Assembly: GCA_940671915.1 (NCBI GenBank)
Contig: CALNVZ010003434.1
Span: forward strand, 8,082,490-8,146,489
DNA: 64,000 nt
DNA from: Paracentrotus lividus
Lineage: Eukaryota; Echinodermata; Echinoidea; Camarodonta; Echinidae
Reading direction: 5' to 3'
Below the pieces are notes generated by a model. That model was not told where the DNA came from. It did not search any database and worked only from the letters and a program-made list of their open reading frames with translations. Position numbers and translations under genes: made by a program. This document shows, piece by piece, positions 1 to 64,000 of the stretch; within the stretch, counting starts at the first letter, position 1; each line of letters starts with the position of its first letter.

Positions 1-13
1 AAAAAACACGTAC

Positions 14-41905
<41,892 letters not shown>

Positions 41906-42294
41906 CCTGAGGAAGATGGTGGTGGTGCAGAGGGCCAAATTTGGTATCCCTGGAAGCCAAAGGCACTCGCCGATTATTATCTCCTCCTCCGTTATGAACT
42001 GAAAATGGTGTTTTCTATGTTAAAGACTTCACCCTCATTAATGTTGTCTTATTACAGCTCCTGTGGTATAAAAGAATTGTCACAGGTTGTGGAAATTAAA
42101 CGCCGTCCAGTCGGGTCGGATGGAGATTTGTCCTCAGTTGTTGTTAAAATTGTGTTTATTCCAAAAGAAACGAATTCTTGAGTAATGATATTCAGTCGGA
42201 GAGTATAATACGCCACTCTCTCTCTGTTGCTGTTTCTTTCACGTAATAATTGATCGCTTTTAGAATACATCTGCATACGCAACAAGTGCGGTGC

Positions 42295-42329
42295 TGAGCT
42301 ATTTGCTTCCGCACCCACTCCGGCTTATA
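42295..42329 (-). promoter_or_regulatory. Candidate core promoter of the Reeler-EGF gene
   Basis: On the minus strand a TATAAG box (42324-42329) is followed about 34 bases downstream by an initiator-like TCAGCAC (A at 42295). This would give a 5' leader of about 390 bases before the ATG at 41905. A possible splice acceptor (TTTTCAG near 42000) leaves open a non-coding first exon further upstream. Supported by motif and spacing only. Confidence 0.35.
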
Positions 42330-43138
42330 GCATGACACCCATTCAACGCTGGCGGGTCGCTTTCACGCTTCAGCAAACAGCTTCTTTTCAAATACTATCT
42401 CGAAGGAGTGAAAAGGAATCTGAAAAGAGAAACCCGTGAGGTTATAGTTATTTGGTCATTCAGGGAGATGTTGTCTTTCTATTGTTCCTGTGCACACACA
42501 ACGGTTTCTTTTGAGCTGTCTATTGTGTGAGACAGAGTGCAACGGTACCCTCCCATTACTGTTCATTGTCGGAGAATCACTCCGTGTTTTGCATATGAAT
42601 TGTGCTGCTTCTCCGTCCAAGGTCGAAAATCGATTGAAAAAGGACAAAAAATAGAATTGGTGTTGTTTTGAGTTTGAAGCGGATGCCCTACCTTTCATTT
42701 ATCCTGCACAGAAATATTTTTCTATTTATAGTGTTTCAAATGATTGTACTAATTTTGTAAATGTTTTGCATATAGAAAATAATTTTGTTTTACATGTATA
42801 TGTATAATAATAAATGTATGGCCCGATACTTTGGATCCCATAATTCTGACGCATATCAAGCTCCCCCAGAACGTTCAGAAAATGTCAACGTTATTCAATG
42901 GATTCCTAAAAAGAAACGAATAAATTTTAATTTTAGTTTACTTATCTATGAATTTTTTATTTTTTATTGAATGTATGTTCTTTATAGATTGACAAACTTT
43001 CGGTCTTTACTAAATGGCTCCTTCATAATTATTTTATTTTAATTTTTTATACTTCTCCCCTTTTTATATCTAAGCTTATTTATGTGTGGTATGAAATAAA
43101 TGTATTTCTACGTGATAGAGTATATGAATATAAAAAAA
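42330..43138. other. Intergenic DNA upstream of the Reeler-EGF gene
   Basis: Moderate GC up to about 42700, then AT-rich. Could contain distal promoter elements. No open frame with recognisable content. Confidence 0.4.
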
Positions 43139-44437
43139 GGCCTAAGTCCATAGGAGGCCATTTCGAGATAATCGAAAAAACTGAATATTTTTTTTAAAAT
43201 TTGGGCAATTAAAGTATATTTGGCCAAAAGACATCAGAGAACATCAAAACAAATTTAAGTGTAAATTTTTTATGAACATAAATTTTCAAGTTACTTTTGT
43301 CTGGTGGACTTGGGTCGTTTTTTAGAATCATAATGGACTTAGGTCGTTCTTACATTCATATACATGGTAGACTTCTGTAGTACTGAATGTATAAAAATGA
43401 TACACAGAGATTTCTTTCATATATCAGACAAAAAGGGCCCCTTATCTTTTTGTATTTTAGGGTTTTTTATATATTTTTTTATAGCTGATGTGTTTTGGGA
43501 TGAGCGAGCGGGTGTGGGTGTGGGTGTGTGGGTTTTAAAATGTGTGGACATGTGTAGGTGTTCAAATACTGAAAAAAAAAGTTTTCAAAATGATGTATTA
43601 TTCACGTTTTACAGTTCACTGTTCTTCCATCATGAAACCAAGAAGTCTTAAGCCACACAAACAACAGTTCAAGAATGGAGGGGGGGGGGGGGAAGTGGTA
43701 TGGTCCCTCCCTTGTTTTATTTATTTTTTATTAAATAGAAAAACAAGAAATACAGAGGGCGTCCCCACTTAAGCTAAGGTTGGGGGTGTAGGCCTAAATG
43801 GAGTGAGAACTTTTCCTTAGCAAGGACCTTTATTTCATGTTTGCCAGAGATCTTGGGGTAAAATGCTTTTGTAAATGGGCAGAATTTTTTATTTTATTGA
43901 TTATCAGTGAATTTTGGGTAAAATTCAACAAAAAAAACAAAAAAAAAATTAATTGTGTTGTGAGCGAAGTTTGTAAGAAAACATCAATCCTGAATCCACC
44001 CTGCCATGCCCCACATCCACACACTCACATCAGCATAGGAATTTATTTTTTTTTTTTTGAGGAGCTATTTTTTTTAATATATTGACACACACCCACCCAA
44101 CACCCCTCACACACCCTCTGACACACACACACACACACACACACACACAGCTTTCATTTTATTCGCTTCCATTCATGTTCCTTTCTCCTTTCTTGCCACT
44201 GATCTCCTCCTCTACCTCTAACTCATGAGCAGCCATTTTGAGGTACTCAAGGTTAAACAAGAAGTAATGAGAGAGTCCTGGACTTGGGCTTTTCTTACAT
44301 TCATACCAGATTTCATCCTTTATTTAAGGCATTCCTGAGATGATTTCAGATTCATCATTTATGCACAAGATGGGTCAATGTATAAGGAACAATTTCCCAT
44401 ATATAACTCAATTTCCCCAAAAATTGGACTTAGGCCG
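43139..44437. mobile_element. Possible 1.3 kb TIR element
   Basis: GGCCTAAGTCCA at the left recurs inverted (TGGACTTAGGCC near 44425). A related GGACTTAGGTCGTTCTTACATTC motif occurs again at about 43334 and 44280. Short ends and no clear target duplication keep this tentative. Confidence 0.35.
44118..44150 (+). repeat. AC microsatellite
   Basis: (AC)n run within AC-rich sequence. Confidence 0.9.
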
Positions 44438-44713
44438 TTTTTATATTCATATACTCAGTTGTTTGTCTATGTTTTTCTCCTGTAGATTAATTTCTTATGA
44501 CAAAAAAATGTTCCGATTTAGCAACGAGTAAAGACCCGATTAAACCAAGCCGATGATTATGGTTCTTGGGGGAAAGGTATGATAGAAAGCTCATTATTCT
44601 CAACTATCATTATGACACCAAGAAGTCCCAAAATAATGCATGCTTCAATGGGCACTTAGATATTGTCAATATCGTCACTTTCAAACAATTTAAAACTATC
44701 CCTTTATCTATTC

Positions 44714-45066
44714 GAGCGTTGCTCGTTGTTCCAGAGGTTCGTTTTTCCGACAGTTCGTAAGTACGAAAGTGAAATGGGTTCGTAATCATGGTAATAAGAC
44801 CTGGGAATACTATTGTGATTTCTGACGGACGAACCTTAAAATAATAAACAAACCATACTTCATTTTCAGACCAATGAACCCTTTTCTATTTCAAGTGGAA
44901 CAATGAACCCCCAGTTTATTGCATTTTATTGTTCAAATAGATTAACTTATTTAATATTCGGAAAAACTATTCGGGTATAGTAAATTCGAGCTTTCGGACA
45001 CATAAACCTTTGAATCTTACATGTATTTCATTTTCAGAACGAACCAATCGGAACAACGAACTTTAA
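44714..45066. mobile_element. About 350-base MITE-like element
   Basis: Left end GCTCGTTGTTCCAGAGGTTCG. Right end CGAACCAATCGGAACAACGAAC, inverted relative to the left with a few mismatches. AT-rich interior, no coding capacity. Confidence 0.55.
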
Positions 45067-45140
45067 TCCTTCAAGCTATATCTAATTTTTTTTTTTTTTT
45101 TTTTTACTAAAGTGTGCTCATATGTCATGTTTGTTTGTAA

Positions 45141-45406
45141 GGGTGGTATCTCACTTCGCGGAGACGTCTCCACGACAGAATAGAAATTTTCGTCTCTGCG
45201 ACGGATAAAAAGTATTAGAGACGTCTCCGATATCGCGGAGACGTCTTGGAGACAGATTTGGGACTACTTCAGACTTTTTTTCCCATTAATTGTCGCGGAG
45301 ACATCTCCGCGATATCAGAGACGTCTCTAATACTTTTTATCCGTCCCTGAGACGAAATTTTCTATTCTGTCGTGGAGACGTCTCCGCGAAGTGAGATATA
45401 CCACCC
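45141..45406. mobile_element. 266-base foldback MITE with GGAGACGTCTCC palindromes
   Basis: Arms of about 105 bases (GGGTGGTATCTCACTTCGCG, then GGAGACGTCTCC, and CTAATACTTTTTATCCGTC inverted on the right) pair almost perfectly around a short central segment. TAA stands to the left and TTA to the right. High GC against AT-rich flanks. Confidence 0.85.
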
Positions 45407-45418
45407 TTAACATGCTTA

Positions 45419-45621
45419 AGGGGCTGTCCCACTGGAGGCGATCATTGTTGCGACAACTGGCGATCTTGCTGTTGTGAGTGTGGTAGCAAGTTGTTGTTGT
45501 AGCCTAGCTTAGATAGATCCGTTTATGCAGGTTTATAATCGCCATTTTAAAGACGAACTCCTTATAATTATGAAATTATCAGGTTGTTGCCACAACGATC
45601 GCCGCCTGTGGGACAGGCCCT
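45419..45621. mobile_element. 203-base MITE with TTA target duplication, next to the previous one
   Basis: Left AGGGGCTGTCCCACTGGAGG, right CCTGTGGGACAGGCCCT (inverted), both flanked by TTA (45416-45418, 45622-45624). Only 12 bases separate it from the element at 45141-45406. PIF/Harbinger-type by target site. Confidence 0.8.
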
Positions 45622-47350
45622 TTACGCTTCTAAATCTTAGATAAGACATTGATGATAATTCATTTCAGTTCAAATAACATTATATGCAATTTAGTCTCAT
45701 CACTGCAGGGATAGGCATACCGCTGGAAATAGAAATTGGGATATGTAAATTAATTACCGTCATCTTGACTTTCAAGAAATAATGGATACATTAAGTTTAG
45801 AATTGTAAACAAAAAATAATGATAACAGGGACCTTTTTCTATATTTCCGTGCTATTCATATAAATAAATCGTGTCGAGAAAACTTTGGGTGATCTTTCTT
45901 CAGTTTAAATAACAAACTAGGATGAGCATAATACGGCGACTGGGGGCGCTAATGTGTAAAGAGTATGATGATTTGTTTATTTCATTTTCATTAGTTTTTC
46001 ATTAATGCGACAACAAAAATCGAGGCAACGCTTCCATATCTAAAACTTATCTCTAGATATTCTATTAATTGTTACAAATAAAACAATATGACTCCCATGA
46101 ACATTACATAAAACCAGAATCAATTGCATACACATGTATAATATGCGATGTCGCGTAAAGCCTGTAAACAAAGGTGTTTTTGAACGAGCTGTAGGCCTAG
46201 GTTCTACATAGGGCTACTGTATTCTTAATTTTTTTGTGATGATTCCAAATGGGCACGTCTTCATTTTATATGATTATTCAAGCAGTTTTATATCAATAAA
46301 TATAGCCTATTTGACAAATTATTTTGCAATCAAAAGATTTTATTCAGGTCTACATTGAATCACATATATTTAAAAAAATGTATTGGTTTACTAGCCCGGT
46401 AGTACTTGGGATGAAAAACATTCATGATTCAGGAAGGCAACTCTCCCTCACCCAAGACAAAATTTAATAAGCTCATAATGCGAGTGTAAAGTTAAAGGGT
46501 ATCTTTAATATGGTAGGCCTACGACTTAGTATAAACTAAATTCAATCACTTTTACAGTTTTTTTTATTTTTTCTGCTTTGAGAGGCTTTTTTCAACGTTA
46601 CTCTTTATGACTAAAATATATTGTAATCTTAACAATGATATTCTCGAATTAATCATAGCTGCGATTATCATTTCATATGGGTCATTTCAAGTTTCAAGTA
46701 GGCCTAACAAGTATTTCCTTTTCAAAATACATCGGCCTAATACAAAATTCTTATAATATAAATCATGCGAAAGGAGGCGAGAATCTCTTTTAGCACGACA
46801 CTAGAGTTGAGGTCGCCATGTCATATCATGAACCTACCAATGGCTGCATGAACACACTATACTCGTTTTGCAATGTTAATTTAATAATACAATTTTCGGC
46901 TGAACACGCAGCCACGATCGAAAGTGTCGCGACTGAACAACCTTTCCGAAGCTTATAAATAATGCTGCAATAAATAAAATGCTAGAATCCACGATGATCC
47001 ATAAATCGGGAGAAAGGTCTTAACCTGAGATTATACAATATGAGGCGATGATTTGAGTTTTTATATATAAAAAAATTCCTAGTCATCGTCATTGATAATG
47101 ACATAACGCGATTATTTCACAAAAATATATGAATAAAGGTCATGCAGTGAACTTTGGGTACATATTTAAACAGGGATTCATATTTCAGATGCAAGGGGAA
47201 TTCGGAAACAGCAAACCTTATTTACCCATTAACCATACACGAAGGATCCTAGCATTGAATATACTGTGTGACGTGACAAAACGACAGTCAGTGGGTTAGT
47301 TTACGTTGGAGCTTCGGACTCGTCTGTAAATGATTTAGCTTAATGCACTG
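45622..47350. other. Intergenic DNA upstream of the PTGR1-like gene, no features found
   Basis: AT-rich single-copy-looking sequence. No exon, inverted-repeat element or RNA gene recognised. Confidence 0.45.
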
Positions 47351-47376
47351 TATATATAAACACGAATCGTTCATTC
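47351..47376 (+). promoter_or_regulatory. Candidate core promoter of the PTGR1-like gene
   Basis: TATATATAAA (47351-47360) is followed by TCATTC (47371-47376), an initiator-like site, and lies about 170 bases upstream of the first ATG (47529). Motif evidence only; the real start could be a few bases further right. Confidence 0.4.
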
Positions 47377-47528
47377 GCACATGCACACAGCCAACGAAAA
47401 CGTACCAACACAAACCATAGCTTGCGCAGTCTATTGAGCTAAACAACGCGAGCAACACATCTCAATTGACCATCAGAAGATCAAGGCTGTATTCTTAATT
47501 CTTCATACTTCTATAACCTAGAAACAAG

Positions 47529-60105
<12,577 letters not shown>

Positions 60106-60364
60106 CTCATTCTGAAACTCAAAGGGGAAAAAGGCTGTTACCAAAGTCTATGTTTTACCCTCTGGACATTCTGAATTACCAAAAAAAAAACACAAATCAG
60201 TAAACAAATATGATACCGCCTGTAAAATATATATTAACGATAGGAACTTACAAAACGCACAAAACATTTCACTTGACAGGTGTCAGCATTATATCATGTA
60301 TATTAATTTATTTTAGTAATTTAGAGACTAAGTTGTTTCTGTTACATTAGCAATAAGATGTACC

Positions 60365-60370
60365 ATTAAA
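60365..60370 (+). terminator. Candidate polyadenylation signal ATTAAA
   Basis: ATTAAA about 260 bases after the PTGR1-like stop; an AATAAA also occurs at 60639-60644. Either could serve. Confidence 0.35.
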
Positions 60371-61049
60371 GTAGGGTACATGTAATATGAGACTTAGCTC
60401 ATTTGCATAATTATTGGCATAAAGACACATTTAGACAAACCCCATTAACTTAATTAACCGTAATAAATTAAAACTAATCAATTTTTGTTGTTGAAATACA
60501 ACTCAAATTATTACATTTTCACAGAACTGAAATTGATCTTTGGTGTCTTTCTTGAAATTTTGTCATTCAGTGGATAGGAGAAACATTTTTAATATAGTAA
60601 TATGCCTTAAATATATCCTTAAATAATTCATCAAAAATAATAAACATTTATGTTATAATAATTAATTATGCTGATCAATGCATGAATGCTGACTTTTGCT
60701 CATACCCTTTTTGTTCTAATTCATTAAAATAATGAACGTCGCTTATGTTTGGTATAATCTTTACAACATATATATTTTGTACTTTATAGAAAAATTCTGG
60801 TATCAACATCGATATCTTCGGTGCATAATTGTATAAAATAATGTTTATTTCTTCTTTTCTTTCTTTCTTTTCTTTCTTTTTTTTTTTTTTTTATTTTTCA
60901 TTTTTTTTTTTCTTTTTTTTTAATACCTTTTCTCGCACCCCCAGAATTCATAGAGAGAAGAAGGAGGAGTTTTCATATCTTTCTTTCATTCGCTCAGTCA
61001 CACCAATGAACTTTTACTTACTGCTTTCTTTGTCTCCCTCTTGCCCCTT

Positions 61050-61222
<173 letters not shown>

Positions 61223-61433
61223 TCGCTCTCTTGTATTATGTCTTACTCCCTCTCGCTTCCCAATAATAATCGCCTTCTCTCTATTTCTCTCTATCTGAAT
61301 TCACTCTCTCTCTCTCCCTCAGCAAAGGCAATTAATTATTTTACCATCAGCCTATAACCGGTGACAAAAGGTAAACTAGAAACATGAATTATCAGTAATT
61401 TGGCACACCCATAAAGGGCGCCCCTATACTTTA

Positions 61434-61684
61434 TGCGGCGGTCACAACTCGTCGTAGGCTACGGGGCACGTGCCATCGACGTAGCCTGCGTTGTATGTGC
61501 AATGCACGCACAGGTCCTAATTCAACTTCTGCGATTCCAGCAATTCTATAGTAAGGGTATTGTAAAAACTTCCTGCGCGTCGTACATGCATTGTACCTGC
61601 GAGGTACCTCCGCTGCACGAATTTTCTACGAAATCCATCGTAGGGAGTTGCACGTCGATGGTACGGCGAGTTGTGACCGCCGCA
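61434..61684. mobile_element. 251-base MITE, copy 2 (PIF/Harbinger-like)
   Basis: Same ends and length as 20855-21105, flanked by TTA on both sides (61431-61433 and 61685-61687), a clean target duplication. The interior differs from copy 1 at scattered positions only. A CT microsatellite (about 61722-61755) follows. Confidence 0.88.
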
Positions 61685-61720
61685 TTAAGGTGCACACACC
61701 TTATCAAACACAACCACTCT

Positions 61721-61755
<35 letters not shown>

Positions 61756-61756
<1 letters not shown>

Positions 61757-63548
61757 ATTTGTAAAGTAGAGTTCGCTCTCGCTCGCGTTTTATTCACTTG
61801 TAAAGTAGAGTAGCACGTAAATAGCTCTTCCAAGCCGTTTTTGTTTAATGAGAAGTAAATGATATTCTGAGAGCTTATTGTCATTCCTTCCATTTTTTAA
61901 CAATTCGCTGACATCCACTTTATTCGCTCTTCAAAATCGACCAAAAAGATCCCCTCGAATCCTAGTAAGTCTGACCCATATAGCTTTTTATGCTTATCTT
62001 GATTTTACGATAAAACGAATTTAAAGATAATGGAATTCTATCTTTCGAGTAAATTCGATATATTTCAAACTAACACTATTTATATTTTTTGTTTTTATCT
62101 GAAAGAGACTTTCTCTATGTGTGTATTCACAGTTATTGATTTGGTTTCATTTTTTTTTAATAATATTTTTTAGGCTAATGTTTGCGTTATTCAAAATTGT
62201 GTATTTGAAAACTTATAAATAAGCTTATCTACTTCGTGTGCAGTATTTTCCAGGAATAAAAATGGTTCGTTGATGAATAAATATGAAGTATTATTCGACA
62301 TGTCATCGAAATTTTCGTTCAACAAACTCATTTTTATTGATTTTATCGAGTTTGAAACGCGTAAACTGATCAACTTTTGCGTTTGGAAAAAAGTTAGAAG
62401 GTCTTTTTGGAAAGTCGCATTTTATATTGTTATTCATCACGTCCTGATATTATAATAAGATTTGAATATGAAGTTTTGAATAAGTCAAGTTTTAATTATC
62501 ACAGCCTTATTTCTCAATAAATGCAGTAATATAGGCAAAATTATTTTTTTCAAATTAACTAAACACCGTCTTATACACTTAAATTGCTTAATGATAGTTA
62601 GAAAACAGTACCATAAAGTATAGGTTGTACTATTACGCAATAATTTAGATTGGAACAAATAACGATTTATGTTTTAATAATGAATCAGAATCGTTAATTA
62701 TTTAAGATGTATGAAAATGGAGTTTAGGTATTATTGTTCTTCTTATAATAATTTTCCAAATTATTAAAGTTTAATTTGTAAGCAATCTAGTTATGCATTG
62801 AGGAAGACTCTGCTAGGTTTAATTGGATTTATACGGTAACAACCACCTATATTTCAATTAGCTTCTACATTGGGCTTCAATAGTATGTCATGTAGAATAT
62901 TAGTGAAAATTCTAATCTTTTAATAGCCTTTATATATTTTATCTTGAACCGCCTTTAAGGCCCTCAATGATTTCACCCATCGATAATTTGGCCAATTAGA
63001 ATTCAATATCCATTATTTGGCATTAAAGTAAATTCATGAAAATGAACATGTTTTCATGTCAGTAGCTATTTTGTTCGTTGCGCGTATTTTTTTTTTTTTT
63101 TTTAAATTGGAATAAGACGACCGTATGTAATATAAAAATTTTAGAAGGATAATCAACTTAGACTTGAGATAACAGTAGAATTTTATTAACTGGATAATAA
63201 CCCAGGTCTAGATAAATAATAAATTTAAAAAACCTATTATTACTACATCTTGTTTCGCTACTTTGGGAATTAAAAAGAAAAAGAAGAAAGAAAAGAAGAA
63301 GAGAAGTAAACAAGAGGGGACAAAGGCGCACCTCACACCTACCCTCCCAAGACCCAGCTGATTGTCAAATAGAACTAGGTTCCTGTGCTCGGTAGACATA
63401 GTCCCCCCCCCAATTCTTTACTTCCTAGTTTACTTTGCCTGAAGTATCCAAACCAAACCTGATAAAAAAGTACTAGAGGGGGCCTGGCCTAAAGGGCAGA
63501 TCGGAGAAACTTTCTGCCAATACTAGCTAGCTGTAAACGTTTACCGTA
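61756..63548. other. Gene-free AT-rich DNA
   Basis: Short open frames near 62200-62450 overlap on both strands and show no family. A T-run lies at 63088-63104. Nothing else supported. Confidence 0.5.
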
Positions 63549-63782
63549 GGATGGGGGGCCCGTTGTCCGGACACTTAACAAAAATGAAGCCTGCTTGTTT
63601 GTCTCAGGATTAAGCCAAAAATATATGTTGAATGATGCTTATCTTCATCAATATTTGATGTGTAGAATATTTTCTATCACTTTGTTCCAAAAAACTACAA
63701 AAAGATTGCTTGTAAACCTTTTCAAATGGCTGGTCAAAATCGTCTGTCCGGATAAACAACCTGTCCGGACATACAGCAACTG
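63549..63782. mobile_element. TGTCCGGACA repeat family, copy 3
   Basis: Starts GGATGGGGGGCCCGTTGTCC and ends CCTGTCCGGACATACAGCAACTG-like. The most diverged of the three copies, but co-linear throughout. Confidence 0.75.
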
Positions 63783-64000
63783 GGTAATACCGGTTACGTA
63801 ATCGCATTTTGCTTGGATCATCAACTCGCAGATCTGCACCCGTAGACTGCTCACCAATGAAATTAAAGTTTAATTTTTCTTCCTTACTTCCTGGTCAACT
63901 TGGCTTCATCTTATTGGACATCTCATCTGAGTGAGTTTGAGAATAAAATTTTATGGCAAATATACAAGCAATTTCCCCTGCTTTCTTTTTTTTGTAACAA

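Overview
The window reads as nuclear DNA of a marine invertebrate deuterostome, most likely an echinoderm. This is inferred from short, phase-1, one-EGF-per-exon coding blocks, AT-rich introns of 0.4-21 kb with GT-AG splice sites, and very dense small DNA transposons and tRNA-derived repeats. I cannot name the species. Nothing here looks bacterial or viral.

Gene 1 is on the minus strand, from about 42.3 kb down to base 14, and continues off the left edge. Exon 1 (41683-41905) encodes a signal peptide and the start of a Reeler domain. After a 21 kb intron, exons 2 and 3 (20243-20474, 19746-19822) complete the Reeler domain. Nineteen EGF-like exons follow (18744-18857 down to 14-133), each a multiple of three long and phase 1 at both ends. 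About 963 residues are encoded here. The product should be a secreted or surface extracellular protein with Notch-type O-glycosylation consensus sites on most EGF repeats. The order signal peptide - Reeler - many EGF is the most distinctive coding feature of the window. The C-terminus is not seen, so membrane anchoring or other domains remain unknown.

Gene 2 is on the plus strand, 47.5-60.1 kb, divergent from gene 1. It is a nine-exon prostaglandin reductase 1 / leukotriene B4 dehydrogenase-like enzyme (PTGR1) of the medium-chain reductase family. Exons 4, 5, 7, 8 and 9 are clean. Exons 1, 2, 3 and 6 carry single-base insertions or deletions relative to what the family requires, so as written the frame is broken. 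Either this copy is a decaying pseudogene or these stretches are poorly polished assembly.

The rest is introns and intergenic DNA filled with repeats. These include several families of terminal-inverted-repeat (TIR) elements with TTA or TA target duplications, two of them present twice. A 5'-truncated LINE has a 982 bp TA-flanked element inserted in it. Two larger elements (21.1-23.5 kb and 33.0-35.5 kb) carry a GCGAGCGCGAAGCGCGAGC-type palindromic satellite. A 3.9 kb TA-flanked element (49.3-53.2 kb) in an intron of gene 2 consists largely of two satellites. tRNA-derived sequences lie in introns of gene 2, and long CT, TG, TA and T microsatellites are scattered throughout. The region right of 60.2 kb holds no recognisable gene.
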